Source: Prorocentrum cordatum (taxonomy: Eukaryota; Sar; Dinophyceae; Prorocentrales; Prorocentraceae). From it: a DNA stretch of 64,000 bases. Made by a program: the position numbers and the translations under genes. How positions within the stretch are numbered: position 1 is the stretch's first letter; every line of letters begins with the position of its first letter. The notes beneath the pieces were generated by a model. The model saw only the letters and a list, made by a program, of their open reading frames with translations, was not told the origin of the DNA and did no database searches. Where the stretch lies: positions 252,946 to 316,945 of the forward strand of contig CAUYUJ010014327.1 in assembly GCA_963575745.1 (NCBI GenBank), given 5' to 3'. Of this stretch, positions 21,996 through 31,199 are shown piece after piece.

Positions 21996-22131
21996 TGAGA
22001 TCGGGCATGCCCCCCTACAGGCGGATTTTGGGCGAAACATAAAACATAGTAAAAAACAGCAGAACAAATTATGAACGAAATCCTCATACTATCTTTGAAT
22101 ATTCTTCCTGTACAGGGACAGTCCTGACTTA
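21996..22131 (+). mobile_element. Family A MITE, copy 2
   Basis: 136-bp element, ends TGAGATCGGGCATGCCCCCC and (inverted right) TAAGTCAGGACTGTCCCTG. Flanks TGCTCATGC (21987-21995) and AGCTTATGT (22132-22140) match at six of nine positions, a decayed 9-bp TSD. The interior is AT-rich. Confidence 0.7.
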
Positions 22132-22379
22132 AGCTTATGTCGCTCTTTGTTGTTCGATGCTTCATGGCGCGTTGCGCGCTGTACAGCAAGGTTCGCCCTA
22201 AACACAGTGCCTTTCATTTTCGCTTTCCTGCCGTTATCCCTCTTCCTGTTTTCGTCCCACCTCTGTTTCAAAACGACCTCAAAACGAAAACAGTCCACAA
22301 CATCGACAAAACACCGTTTATCTCGAGCATGAGGCGCACAGGTACAGGCTCCTGGATGGGATCCGAGATGATGGGGTCG

Positions 22380-22515
22380 AAGGATCGCGCCGCATCGCCG
22401 ATGAATCGGCGATGCATAGGCGACGTCGGCAGCGCATCGGCGACGCCAACGCGGAGCATAACGGGCTCCACATCGAGCCGCATCGGCGATGCGTCGGCGA
22501 TGCGGCGCGATCCTC
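22380..22515 (+). mobile_element. Family D palindromic element
   Basis: Left arm AGGATCGCGCCGCATCGCCG then ATGAATCGGCGATG; right arm inverted (CATCGGCGATGCGTCGGCGA then TGCGGCGCGATCCTC). The interior has GACGCCAACGCGGAG and a GGGCTCCACATCGAGCCG hairpin. Relatives: about 16865-16970, 49640-49735, 53180-53340 and 57090-57240. Sequence 22140-22340 in front of it is lower-GC and unassigned. Confidence 0.65.
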
Positions 22516-22529
22516 AACCCAGACCCCCG

Positions 22530-22690
22530 ACGTCGTGACTTTTTCACAGCGTCGACCCCCGATGATCTGGACCCTTTCCCCAGGACCCGTCTCTCACCCG
22601 GAGTCGTGTCTTGACGGTCCGAGGAGGCCCAGTCTGGGTCTCCCAGAGGCCGAAAATAGCAGGAGACCTCCCGTCGCGATTTTCTCGCGG
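22530..22690 (+). repeat. Dispersed repeat family G, copy 2
   Basis: Shares CGTCGTGACTTTTTC (22532) with 51272, then CCCAGGACCCGTCTCTCACC, GAGTCGTGTCTTGACGGTCC and AGAGGCCGAAAATAGCAGGA with the other copies. Confidence 0.55.
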
Positions 22691-22870
22691 CGCAAGGGGG
22701 TCTGGGAACCCTGAACCCCATCTGGAAGGCCCGGGGAGCAGCGAGGCGCGGCGCGGGGGTCGCCGAGAAGCAGAACAGGAGCCAGGGCGCGCTCGTGAGT
22801 ACGCCCACGGCGGCGGCCGCGGCGCCTGGCGCGCCGGCGCCCGCTGCCCGCTGGCCCTTCGCCCCGGACT

Positions 22871-23032
22871 TCGGTCGGGCAGGTCCTCCTGCAGGCGGAC
22901 CATCGATGGAAAATAAAAAGTGCCCCCAAGAAGCTCCCAATACCCGAACATAGGCGAAACATCGTCCCCAGACTCATTATTTTTTCAAGCTACTTGTGAG
23001 CACTCCTCCTGCAGAGAGACACGCCCGACTTC
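22871..23032 (+). mobile_element. Family A MITE, copy 3
   Basis: 162-bp element, left end TTCGGTCGGGCAGGTCCTCC, right end inverted GAAGTCGGGCGTGTCTCTCT. The 9-bp flanks GCCCCGGAC (22862-22870) and ACCCCAGAC (23033-23041) match at seven of nine positions, a decayed TSD. Confidence 0.75.
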
Positions 23033-23441
23033 ACCCCAGACCTCCGGTGACTCTGGTGGAACAGGCCGCGGCACGAGCGGCGGACGCATGCGCGAGGACG
23101 GGGGGCTCTCGAGCGGCGGTCTGGGGCGGGGCGAGGAGACGGAGCGGAGGACGAGGAGAGGGGGATGCGAAGGAGAAGGGGGCGACGAGGGGAGGTTTGT
23201 GGGAGAGAAGGAGGTGAGGACAGTGAGGACAGTGCCGAGAGCGTGCAGGTGAATCACGAACACGCCTCGAAAAGGAAAAGGGACGAGAGAGAGACCCTCA
23301 TCCAACAAGGGGCACTCTCCGCGCCGTGCGCGGGGCCGGGGAGCAACGGTGCGAGGGTCACTAACGGCGCAACGCCGGGCAGTTCCCACACGCACCGCGC
23401 CCCCCGTTGGGAAGACAAACCCACGCCTGTACTTCCGCCCA

Positions 23442-23773
23442 CTATGCAGGTGCCTCGGGCTCGGGCGCCTGCTGCGGCATCGCAGGCTCCCCGAGCTCCG
23501 AGAAGACGAGCGGCTCGAGGGGCTCGCCCGTCTTGGGATGCAGGCCCCTTCGAGCCTGCTCGAGCATCGACGCGATAGCTCCGTCCCCCCCACTCCCAGC
23601 TCCCGCCGACCCCGTCCCAGCCCTCTTGCACGCTCGAGACAGGCCGACCGACAGCCGATTGGGGCGCACAGCGTGCGCCCCGCACTTTACACAGATCAAA
23701 ACTCGCTCCAAGGCCTGGACCTGGTGTCCTGGCCCGACCTCCTGGGGGTCGCAAGCACGGGAGGCCAGAGACT
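23442..23773 (-). pseudogene. Frame-shifted C-terminal zinc motif of LINE 1 ORF2
   Basis: Downstream of the ORF2 stop, a different minus-strand frame (open from 23957 to 23442) reads GHQVQALERVLICVKCGAHA near 23726-23667, then a Cys about 14 residues later and LEQARRGLHPKTGEPL. A C-terminal H...C-x2-CG...C block of this kind is a usual end of dinoflagellate LINE ORF2 proteins, and the decayed LINE 2 has a counterpart. It is out of frame with ORF2, so a one- or two-base indel between about 23774 and 23870 probably removed it from the protein. Alternatively it is reached by recoding. Confidence 0.55.
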
Positions 23774-26700
23774 TCAACGACGAAGCCGTCGCTGCAAGCC
23801 TCCAGCAGGCTCGACACGAATCGCTCCCCCAGCGAAGACCACAAAGTCGTGATCGGTCGGCCGCCGCGGACGGCGGGGCCGAAAGACAGCCTTCGGAGGC
23901 GCACGGAGTATCGGGGTGGAGAGGCGGGCCACGCGCTCGGCAGCCCAGGCCAGACAACGCATCGTGTCCTGGGCCCGAAGCAGAGAAAATTTGTGAGCCT
24001 TGACCACGGAGGTGGATCCAAGGAAATCTGCCGCAGCCACGCGGGCGAAAACATCAGCCCACATATTACCGAAAAAATGCTCCAGGGGCTCCTGGGAAGC
24101 CAGGCAGGCATCAAACCCCTCGATGACGGTCCGATGGGCCTTCGTCCAAACAAACACGGGCCTGACAGGGTCGCCTCTATACAGCTCGTGGATGCTCCGC
24201 CAGATGGACGCGTGAGGCGCTCTGGCAGAAGCATGACGACCCTCCCAGGCCATTCCCTCGACCTGCAGCTGTAAATGATCAGTCACGTACGTGGCTGGCC
24301 TCTGGGCCCTCTGCAGGGCCTTGAGACCAGCAACGCGCTCGGCCCTGGGCACCGTCTGGATAGGGCCCCCCAGGCTCCCGAACAAAGCTTTGCATGGCCA
24401 CAGGTCTCGGGTCAATGCCACGACGGCCCAGCCACAGCGCCGTTCCTCAGGGAAATCACTTTCAAGACAGGACCCGTCCCCGTACAACTTCGACGGCCAC
24501 GGCATGTCGATCGCCCCCCACTCGCGCTCAGCCTGAGCACGTGCAGGCAGCGGCCTGAAAACAGGCCTCAGGGGCAGCGCGTAGAGCACGTCGATGGCCG
24601 AGAAGTCCTGCACCTGGCCCCCGTCGCGCCACGGGGCTGCCTCCAGGATGTCCTTCCTCCTCTTGGCCACCTCCTCGGGGTACGGCTCCGTCTCCTCGTC
24701 CTCCTGCTGCTGATGCAATACCTTGCAGCCGAAGATCTCATGCTCGAGGTCGCAGCAGGCCTCCCCGCAGAACTCGCACGAACCGTCGCCGCCGTAGCCA
24801 GCCTGCATGCGGCGCTGCGGCGACCAGAACCCGTTGGACTGCAGCTTGGCCAGAGCCCCTCTGTGGCCAGGCGCCAAGGAGGCGTGTCCCAGTCGAAGCG
24901 CACGAAGCCACACATGCTGCTGCCGCCTGCCGTCACCATCGGCTGGGGGCGCCTCAGGCAGCTGGTCGAGGATACGATGGCTCTGCCAACGGTCGAGGCT
25001 GCGACGCAGGAAAAACAGCACCTCACTGGGACAATACTGCAGCAAACTGATATGCAGGCCCTCATCGTCAACCAAGATTGTAGAACTTGCCATGTTCCAG
25101 TTGACTCTCCTGAGGGACAACCACAAGGCCGACAGCGGGCCCTGCGCACTGGCCCACGTGACGTGAGTGTGGCGGGCTTCCCAGGAGTCACGCAAGCCCA
25201 TCCAGGCCCGCTGCAGTCGGGAGAGCGTCACACGCCCATCCCACACCCACGCCGCGTACTGCCCCACGATGCTGAAGGTAGCGTGGAATATGGGGTCGAA
25301 GCTCCACTGCTGCGCGGCCAGGTACAGCGTCAGGGAGCCCGACCCCTTGTAGCCACAGAAGACGCCAGCCATGGTCCTCATCTGCTGCAGCTCCGTGTCG
25401 CTGATGCCGCTGACCGTGGCTCCGTGTCCCACGGATGGCAGCACGCCCGTGGCCCAGAGCCGAGCCGCCCGCTGTCGTCCTGCTCCCTTCTGCAATGCTC
25501 GAACGCTGGCCTTCTTGCCGTGCATGGCCTTCAGGCGCACCTTCTGCACGGCCCTTGTGGCCGACGACCCAGCTAGGTCGTGGCCAAGATACCGCATGTG
25601 CCTCCTGCCAGCGATCTTCAGCAGCCTAGCGTACTTCTGAAAGTGGTAGCTGGTGCGCCTGGACGTCGTAAGGTGCCCAGACTTATCCATCTGCAGCACC
25701 AGCCCGAGGGGCCGGACAGCCCTGCAGAACGCACGAGTGGCAATGGCCATTTCTCGCACCCCGCTCGGGTCGTTGCCGACCCAGCACAGCGCGACGTCGT
25801 CCACCAAGTCCTTGGGCTGAACCTGAGGAGCGACCGACATCGTCTGGCGAATGCTGCGAGTCAACAACACCATGAGAAGCGTAGTGGCGTGGGTGCAGCC
25901 TGCCAGGATGCCCTGATACGCCCTGCGCGCCACTGAATACGAAGAATACGAGTACACCGAACGCAGCTGCTGGTACATCTGCACAAGCATGAACGCCATT
26001 CGCATAGGGTATCCATTGGCCCTGCACTCCAACAAAATGGCATCATGCCTGACCAGCTCGTAGCATTTGAGCATGTCCAGCAGCACAATGATGGCGTCGT
26101 CATCGCACAGGGTCGCCATCTCCTTGGTGAGCGCCAAATCAAAGGCCGCATCACTCGACGACTTGCCTCCAGTGTGGCCCCAGACCTCTGGGAGCGCATG
26201 GGCCTTCTCCCACGCTGCCGAGACAGGCCGCCTCGCCCGTCCCCAGATCCTGACCAGCGTGTTCATCAGCACAATCAGGCGCTCCCCACCCCCTGGCTTG
26301 GGGAGTCTCACGAGCTTCGAGAGGAATCTGCCGTCTGGCCACAGCAGGAGGTGCTCGCACCGCTCGAAGAGGCGCGCCATGGCCGTCAGCGCCCCGTGGG
26401 AGAGGTGCTCCATGGCCCTGGGCGCGATGTTGATCTGCCCGACGCCTGTCTGCCAAGAGAAACAACGGATTGCCTTGAGTACGTCGGCCGCCTCAAGCCT
26501 TGGCAGCTGCTCCCAAGTGTCAGCATCAACAGGTCGGCGAGCCAGCTCACCGCCATGCCGCACCCAGAAGCTTTCCCAGTATTCAAGCTTACGATCAGCC
26601 AGTACGTACCCATGTTGTAGCCCATTGCCTCCGTCCACGATCTCCTGGAGAGCCTTGGGCTTCATGAATCGGTGAGCTCCCTTGGCTCCAGCCACAAAAG

Positions 26701-28282
26701 CTGCCTGCGCCCACTGCCTCCAGCTCTGCATCACGGCCTTCTCATGCTTGGCCTCAGCATCGGAGGAGATACTCAGGATGCGGTCGACCTGCTGCTCGAA
26801 GTCTGCCTGCGCTAAGGCAAGTATGCCACGCGAGAAGAAGCCGACGGCCTCGGCGTCCAGGTGCGGCCAGACTCCCTTCCTCCGCCAGATTCTCTGGAAG
26901 AAATTCTCGCACTCCAGCAGGTGGCGCGCCGCCTTGGAGTGCACGGCGTCCCACGATAGGTCCTCGCCTGCACGTCGCGGGGGCTGGTGTCGCTGAGCTC
27001 TCGACCGAGGCCGACCACCATCGGAGGAGAGACCAGCCACTCCGACGACCTCCGCAGCAGGGGGTGCCCCATCGCCCAGGCCAGGCACTCCGTCGACGTG
27101 CGCCTCGCCGACGCTGCCGAGCTCGAAGACCTGCTGCGGGCGAAGCTGGAGCACGAAGCTCTGCAAGGCCACTCGAACCCTCCTGAGGTGACGAGCCCAG
27201 CGCGCAGCCTGCGCCCAGGCCTGGGTGTCCGCCGACCTCCTGCTCCAGGCACCTTTCACGACAGGGTGAAAACTCGCCAGCTCGAAGGTCGGGGGGCCTG
27301 GCACCGTGGAGTACCCCGCCACGTCCTTCACGACGTCGTAGCGGCCCCGCAGCTCGAACTCGATGCCGCTGAGCACGACGTCCCAGGCCCTGGTGATGCC
27401 CTCGCTGTCCGACGCGCTCTGGATGATCGCCAAGATCGGGTCCCAGTCGGGGGGGAACCTCGCGCACCCCGCCGCAGGCGGCCTCCGAAAGCCGCGTGGC
27501 TCGACAAGCCTCCTGACCTTCGCGTCAAAAGCCGTGGCGGAGAGCTCCATGGTCACTGGTAGATGCGGCCACGTCTCCGCGTCGACGACCACTGGTTGCC
27601 GAACGCGAGGCAGCAAACGGCAAGAAACCATGAACATGTCAATGGTGCGGCCAGGAAGGCTCTGAAGACAAGTCGGCTCTCTCGGCGCCAGCACCACGCC
27701 ATTGGCCGACTGGAGCCAGGACAACGGGCCGAGCTCGCCTACCTCCATGTTGAAGTCGCCTCCTACGATCCACGGAACGCCCATGGCCTCCAGCGACCTG
27801 ACATACTGGTACAGCTTGTACAGCATGGCCAGGTTCTCGGGCGACAGCTTGACGTCCACAATGAAATAGCACGACAGCATGACGAAGCCGCCCTTCACCC
27901 CAGCGTGGACATGGGCCGCCATCATCCTGCCTTCCTGCAGCACGTGACTGTCCAGGCCTGGGGGTTTGGTGATGACCACCCGCAGCGGGGCCAGCACCGC
28001 AACCCCGCCTCTGCTGCCAACTCCCTGCCCAGGTAGGGCGGGCTCCCATATACCATGGTACCCAGCAGCTCTTACTTTATTCTGCAACTTCGCCAATGCA
28101 TCGCCCTCGGCCTTGGCATGATGTTCCTGCACCGCGATGCATAAACTCGAGCACGTGGGCAGGAAATCGACGAGCGGGCCGCCCGAGGACACGTTCACGG
28201 TGGTGATACTTGAAACCGAAGCCATGGTGCGACAAAGGAGAACGAACCACACAAGACACGCAAAACATCGCCGTGGAGCCAT
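23774..28282 (-). CDS. LINE 1 ORF2: endonuclease / reverse transcriptase / RNase H polyprotein
   Basis: 1502 codons. The start is placed at the ATG one base after the ORF1 stop (TAG-C-ATG). N-terminal exonuclease-endonuclease-phosphatase domain (about residues 25-250): QEHH near 51, SRGGVAVL, WIVGGDFNME near 170, IDMFMVS, and TWPHLPV near 240. Reverse transcriptase (about 650-900): RLPKPGGGERL, the catalytic Asp in LLDMLKCYELV, GILAGCTHATTL, and the LVDDVAL active site at residues 828-829. C-x2-C-x8-H-x4-C zinc motif near 1168-1185. RNase H (about 1265-1412) with the acidic set in YGDGSC, RAERVAG, VTDHLQ and MWADVFAR, plus KAHRT. It would nick the target, prime on it and copy RNA to DNA. All key residues are present; only the C-terminal tail looks frame-shifted. 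The frame is open upstream to 29539, but that part overlaps ORF1 in another frame. Confidence 0.93.
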   Translation of the reverse strand: MAPRRCFACLVWFVLLCRTMASVSSITTVNVSSGGPLVDFLPTCSSLCIAVQEHHAKAEGDALAKLQNKVRAAGYHGIWEPALPGQGVGSRGGVAVLAPLRVVITKPPGLDSHVLQEGRMMAAHVHAGVKGGFVMLSCYFIVDVKLSPENLAMLYKLYQYVRSLEAMGVPWIVGGDFNMEVGELGPLSWLQSANGVVLAPREPTCLQSLPGRTIDMFMVSCRLLPRVRQPVVVDAETWPHLPVTMELSATAFDAKVRRLVEPRGFRRPPAAGCARFPPDWDPILAIIQSASDSEGITRAWDVVLSGIEFELRGRYDVVKDVAGYSTVPGPPTFELASFHPVVKGAWSRRSADTQAWAQAARWARHLRRVRVALQSFVLQLRPQQVFELGSVGEAHVDGVPGLGDGAPPAAEVVGVAGLSSDGGRPRSRAQRHQPPRRAGEDLSWDAVHSKAARHLLECENFFQRIWRRKGVWPHLDAEAVGFFSRGILALAQADFEQQVDRILSISSDAEAKHEKAVMQSWRQWAQAAFVAGAKGAHRFMKPKALQEIVDGGNGLQHGYVLADRKLEYWESFWVRHGGELARRPVDADTWEQLPRLEAADVLKAIRCFSWQTGVGQINIAPRAMEHLSHGALTAMARLFERCEHLLLWPDGRFLSKLVRLPKPGGGERLIVLMNTLVRIWGRARRPVSAAWEKAHALPEVWGHTGGKSSSDAAFDLALTKEMATLCDDDAIIVLLDMLKCYELVRHDAILLECRANGYPMRMAFMLVQMYQQLRSVYSYSSYSVARRAYQGILAGCTHATTLLMVLLTRSIRQTMSVAPQVQPKDLVDDVALCWVGNDPSGVREMAIATRAFCRAVRPLGLVLQMDKSGHLTTSRRTSYHFQKYARLLKIAGRRHMRYLGHDLAGSSATRAVQKVRLKAMHGKKASVRALQKGAGRQRAARLWATGVLPSVGHGATVSGISDTELQQMRTMAGVFCGYKGSGSLTLYLAAQQWSFDPIFHATFSIVGQYAAWVWDGRVTLSRLQRAWMGLRDSWEARHTHVTWASAQGPLSALWLSLRRVNWNMASSTILVDDEGLHISLLQYCPSEVLFFLRRSLDRWQSHRILDQLPEAPPADGDGRRQQHVWLRALRLGHASLAPGHRGALAKLQSNGFWSPQRRMQAGYGGDGSCEFCGEACCDLEHEIFGCKVLHQQQEDEETEPYPEEVAKRRKDILEAAPWRDGGQVQDFSAIDVLYALPLRPVFRPLPARAQAEREWGAIDMPWPSKLYGDGSCLESDFPEERRCGWAVVALTRDLWPCKALFGSLGGPIQTVPRAERVAGLKALQRAQRPATYVTDHLQLQVEGMAWEGRHASARAPHASIWRSIHELYRGDPVRPVFVWTKAHRTVIEGFDACLASQEPLEHFFGNMWADVFARVAAADFLGSTSVVKAHKFSLLRAQDTMRCLAWAAERVARLSTPILRAPPKAVFRPRRPRRPTDHDFVVFAGGAIRVEPAGGLQRRLRR

Positions 28283-28283
28283 G

Positions 28284-29471
28284 CTAGGCAGGGGTAAGCC
28301 TGGGCCTCTTGACCTTGGCACCCCAACGCATGAAGATCTCCTCCAGCCTGTGCTTCTCGCCCCCAGCCGCAACGACTTCCTCCATGAACTCAGGGTCGTC
28401 GGAGAAGGCAGATGGCTGTGGTGTGCGAGGCGCTGCCGCGTCGTCCTGCCGCTCGGCCTGCTCGACGTCGGGACCAGCCTCGGCCCCAGCATCAGCCTGC
28501 GCCCTCTGGGCAGCCAACTTTGCCGCCTCCTCCTCCTGCAACCTCTGCAGCTCCTGGAAGCTCGCCGTGAGGCTGCCCGACAGCTGGTGATCGGCGCCCA
28601 GGCTCTGGAGCAAGATCCCGAGGCCCTCGAGCGTGGCACCAACCCCCTTGATCGGCTCGTCGAGCGACGCCTTGTCGCCAGGCGTCGGAACCTGCCCTTG
28701 AAGCCTCTTGCGCTCCTGGTCCAGCTCCTCCATGCTAGCGTCGAGGGCCGCCAGCTTGTCCCGAGTGAGCCGTTCCTTCTCCTGCAGGTCGCGCAACTGC
28801 GCCTGCAGCCCATCGAGCTTGGTCTGCTGGTCGTCGCGCAGCTTCTGCAGCCTGGTGAACTGAGCTCCCATCTCGCGCAAGCGCTGTCCGAGCGGTCGGG
28901 ACTCCGCCACCTTAGCACGCAGCTCGGCCTGCTCGGCCAGCAGCTTGTCGCGCGTGGCCACGACCGACGGCTCGGTGATGCCCTTGAGCTTGCCGATGAG
29001 GTCGCCGACCTCGCGTAGCCTGTCCTTGGCGACGGACTCGGGGCCGTCTCCGTCCGCGGCCGGCTCCATCTGCACGTCCTCCCCGCCAGGCGGCGGCCTC
29101 TGCACAGCGGCAAGCCGCTTGCGGGCCTCGGCGAGCTCGGACTTGAGCTTGGCCACCTTGACGGAGTCGTCCCAGTAGCCGTTGCCGCTGCCGCCCTGAT
29201 TGCCCTTCTTCCGCTGGGAGGGGGCCGAGGGCTGGCGCACGCTGTGGAAGACCAGTCCCTTGCCCAGCTTGCACTTCGCACACTGCCGCGCCTCTGCATG
29301 ATTCCACCACGGTCTCCCCGAGGGCCCGCAGCAGCTCTTGCAGTACCAAGGAAGCGCCTGCTCCGAACGGTAATGCGGCGGTGGCATCTCCACGACACCA
29401 GGCAGCAGCACACACGGTGGGCCGTGGCAGCGCGATCTGGAAAGGACTGGGTGTGGGCGCCCAACTCCCAC
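28284..29471 (-). CDS. LINE 1 ORF1: zinc-finger, coiled-coil RNA-binding-type protein
   Basis: 395 codons ending in TAG one base before the ORF2 ATG. Residues 43-67 hold a four-Cys zinc motif (WYCKSC, then CAKC). Residues about 95-260 form a long Lys/Glu/Leu-rich coiled coil (KVAKLKSELAEARKRLAAVQ, EELDQERKRLQGQ). The acidic, helical tail ends FMRWGAKVKRPRLTPA. This matches the usual ORF1 role in LINEs, binding and packaging the element RNA, though no RRM or gag knuckle is seen. An alternative start is the Met at residue 29 (MPPPHYRSE). The upstream 68 bases to the spliced leader are the 5' UTR. Strand and frame are supported because the alternative frame here gives only Arg/Ser-rich sequence. 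Confidence 0.85.
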   Translation of the reverse strand: MGVGRPHPVLSRSRCHGPPCVLLPGVVEMPPPHYRSEQALPWYCKSCCGPSGRPWWNHAEARQCAKCKLGKGLVFHSVRQPSAPSQRKKGNQGGSGNGYWDDSVKVAKLKSELAEARKRLAAVQRPPPGGEDVQMEPAADGDGPESVAKDRLREVGDLIGKLKGITEPSVVATRDKLLAEQAELRAKVAESRPLGQRLREMGAQFTRLQKLRDDQQTKLDGLQAQLRDLQEKERLTRDKLAALDASMEELDQERKRLQGQVPTPGDKASLDEPIKGVGATLEGLGILLQSLGADHQLSGSLTASFQELQRLQEEEAAKLAAQRAQADAGAEAGPDVEQAERQDDAAAPRTPQPSAFSDDPEFMEEVVAAGGEKHRLEEIFMRWGAKVKRPRLTPA

Positions 29472-29539
29472 GGTGAAAGCGAGCGGTGGTCTGGCCGCGG
29501 ACTAGCGGTATCCGTGCGGTCCCCAGGGGAACCAATCAT

Positions 29540-29561
29540 CTTGAGCCAAAATGGCTACGGA
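29540..29561 (-). other. Complete dinoflagellate spliced leader (5' end of LINE 1)
   Basis: All 22 positions agree with the DinoSL consensus (minus strand: TCCGTAGCCA then TTTTGGCTCAAG). It is followed at once by ATGATTGG, the first ATG of the ORF2 frame, and preceded exactly by the TSD. Confidence 0.97.
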
Positions 29562-29577
29562 GGGAGAGAAGGAGGTG

Positions 29578-29700
29578 CAGGAGGAGGAGGAGGAGGAAGA
29601 GGAGGAAGAGGAGGAAGGACGGCCTCGACTCAGCCGTGGACGCGGCAGTGAGACGCACTCCTCCAGTGGATCCTCGTGGAGGTGGGGGGGTGGGGGGGGG
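29578..29700 (+). repeat. Polypurine (GAG)n target tract of LINE 1
   Basis: GAGGAGGAGGAAGAGG sequence in which the LINE 1 TSD lies, followed by a G-run. Confidence 0.8.
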
Positions 29701-29829
29701 ACGAAGCACAAGAACCTCGGTGGGGCGGCTTCGCCAATTTTCTGTGGTTTTGTTCCCCAATCACAACTTGCCTCTGTAGGGGTCCTAGCGGATTCATATG
29801 GTTAGTTTAGGTTTGTCGCAAGTTTTCGC

Positions 29830-30105
29830 TGCACGCCCGGGTGCCTGGGTGCCCGGGGGTGCCCAGGGCCCGGGTGCCGGGGGGGTGCCCGGGGGTGCCC
29901 TGGGGGTGCCCGGGTGCCCGGGCGTGCCCGGGGGTGCCCTATACCATTATATATATATATAGCCCTAAGACCTATAGCCCTATAGCCTTATAGCCCAATA
30001 GCCCAATAGCCCTATAGCCCTACAACTCTATAGTCCTACAACTCTATAGCCCTATAGCTCAATAGCCCTGCCCGGTAGCCCCCTAGCCCTATAGCCCTGA
30101 TTGTT
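29830..30105 (+). repeat. GGGTGCCC and AGCCCTAT short tandem repeats
   Basis: 29830-29945 is (GGGTGCCCGG)n. After a short TATATATATATA stretch, 29958-30100 is (AGCCCTAT)n with variants such as AGCCCAAT and ACAACTCT. No gene. Confidence 0.9.
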
Positions 30106-30217
30106 ATTTTTCTCCGACATCATTTATTTATCCCCCTCCCCCCCAAGAGGAGGCCGCCGAGCCGACCTCATTATGGGGTCACGAAAACGTGTGAGGTGTG
30201 TGGCCAAGTGAGGGGAT

Positions 30218-30520
30218 GACAAGAGGAGGGAGGAGGGGGAGGAGGAAGAGGAGATGGGGAGGAGGAGGAGGAGGAGGAGGAGGAGGAGGAGGAGGAGGAG
30301 GAGGAGGAGGAGGGGTAGGAGAACGAACGAACGAACGACTCTGCAGAAGTGTGCCAGCAGGTCCTGCTGCAGCGCTGGGAACTCCGAAACCGAAACGTTA
30401 TAAGGGTTCCGATCTGATTCACCTCTAAAGGGCGCAGTGACAAGAAGGGGGAGGAGGAGGAGGAGGAGGAGGAGGAGGAGGAGGAGCAGGAGGAGGAGGA
30501 GGAGAAGAAGGAGGAGGACG
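30218..30520 (+). repeat. Two (GAG)n tracts flanking about 130 bp
   Basis: GAG/GGA runs at 30218-30312 and 30451-30520, with a unique stretch containing (GAAC)n between them. The minus-strand poly-Leu and poly-Ser ORFs are artefacts. Confidence 0.9.
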
Positions 30521-30576
30521 CGGGGCACCGTCTGCTCAAACGAGGACCCAACACCACAGGATGGTTCGGAGAAAAA

Positions 30577-31095
30577 AATAGCTTTGAAGCGCCCCCCCCC
30601 CCATGGCAAACCAATACCAGCTGCGAAAAGGACGGGGGGGCAGCCTCCGAAGCCCCCCTTTGAAAGGGAAGCCTGGGCTAACCTTGGGCTCTGGAAAGGG
30701 GGAGGGTAGCTTTGAAGCCCCCCCCCCTTTGTACGGCAATCTCAGCTAAAAGGGGGTAGCTTCCGACCGAAGACCCCCCCCCTTTGAAAGGTAAGCCCGG
30801 GCTGGCCGTGGGCTCCGGAAAGGGAAGGGAGGGGAGGGTAGCTTTGACCCCCCCCCCCCTTTTGGCACGGCAATCTCAACTGCGAAAAGGAGGGGGGGGG
30901 AGCTTCCGACCCCCCCCTTTTGAAAAGGAAGCCTGGGCTGACCTTTGGCCCCGAAAAGGAGGGGGGGGTCAGCTTCCAAGCCACCCCCCTTTAGCTAGGG
31001 CCTCCCTGGCTCCGAGCTGTCAACAACAACGGGAGGAGGGAGGGGTAGCTTCGGAAGCCGCCCCGCCCTTTCCCAAGGGAGGGGGGATGGGGTGA
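30577..31095 (+). repeat. 130-bp tandem repeat, four copies
   Basis: Units start near 30577, 30706, 30838 and 30967 (spacing 129-132 bp). Each has AGCTTTGAAGCCCCCCCC-like, CGGCAATCTCA, AAAGG and a polyG/polyC switch, then TTTGAAAGGAAGCCTGGGCT and GGGCTCTGGAAAGG. The G- and C-runs vary most. Confidence 0.8.
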
Positions 31096-31199
31096 CTGGG
31101 CCCCCCCTTTTAGTGAGAAGTGTGCCACAAGCGCGCTCCCTCAACGCTTCAATCCTGAAGAACATTTGAGGGACCCAGGCCAAAGCTACGAAATCTACT

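Larger units (their letters stand above)
23217..29561 (-). mobile_element. LINE 1: near-intact APE/RNase H non-LTR retrotransposon, SL at 5' end
   Basis: 6345-bp insertion bounded by a perfect 16-bp TSD, GGGAGAGAAGGAGGTG (23201-23216 and 29562-29577). Read on the minus strand it starts with the complete 22-nt dinoflagellate spliced leader, directly against the TSD, followed by ORF1, ORF2, a short 3' UTR and a terminal CACTGTCCT repeated twice in place of a poly(A) tail. The target is a purine-rich tract. A full-length 5' end beginning exactly with the leader shows that the copied RNA was a trans-spliced mRNA. A perfect TSD and open ORFs point to recent insertion. The element appears to lie in an intron of the DHHC gene. 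Confidence 0.93.

Noticed and set aside
22700-22870. Membrane exon GVLTSAPWLLFCFSATPAP on the minus strand, or a plus-strand exon before CGCTC|GTGAGTACG
   Set aside because: Neither strand gives both a believable acceptor and donor, and the sequence runs straight into a MITE.
23774-29539. Single 1921-codon polyprotein starting at the SL-adjacent ATG
   Set aside because: The first 419 codons overlap ORF1 in another frame and are Arg/Ser-rich without domain features, whereas ORF1 has a zinc finger and coiled coil. ORF2 is therefore started at 28282; the longer form is kept only as a possibility in the findings.
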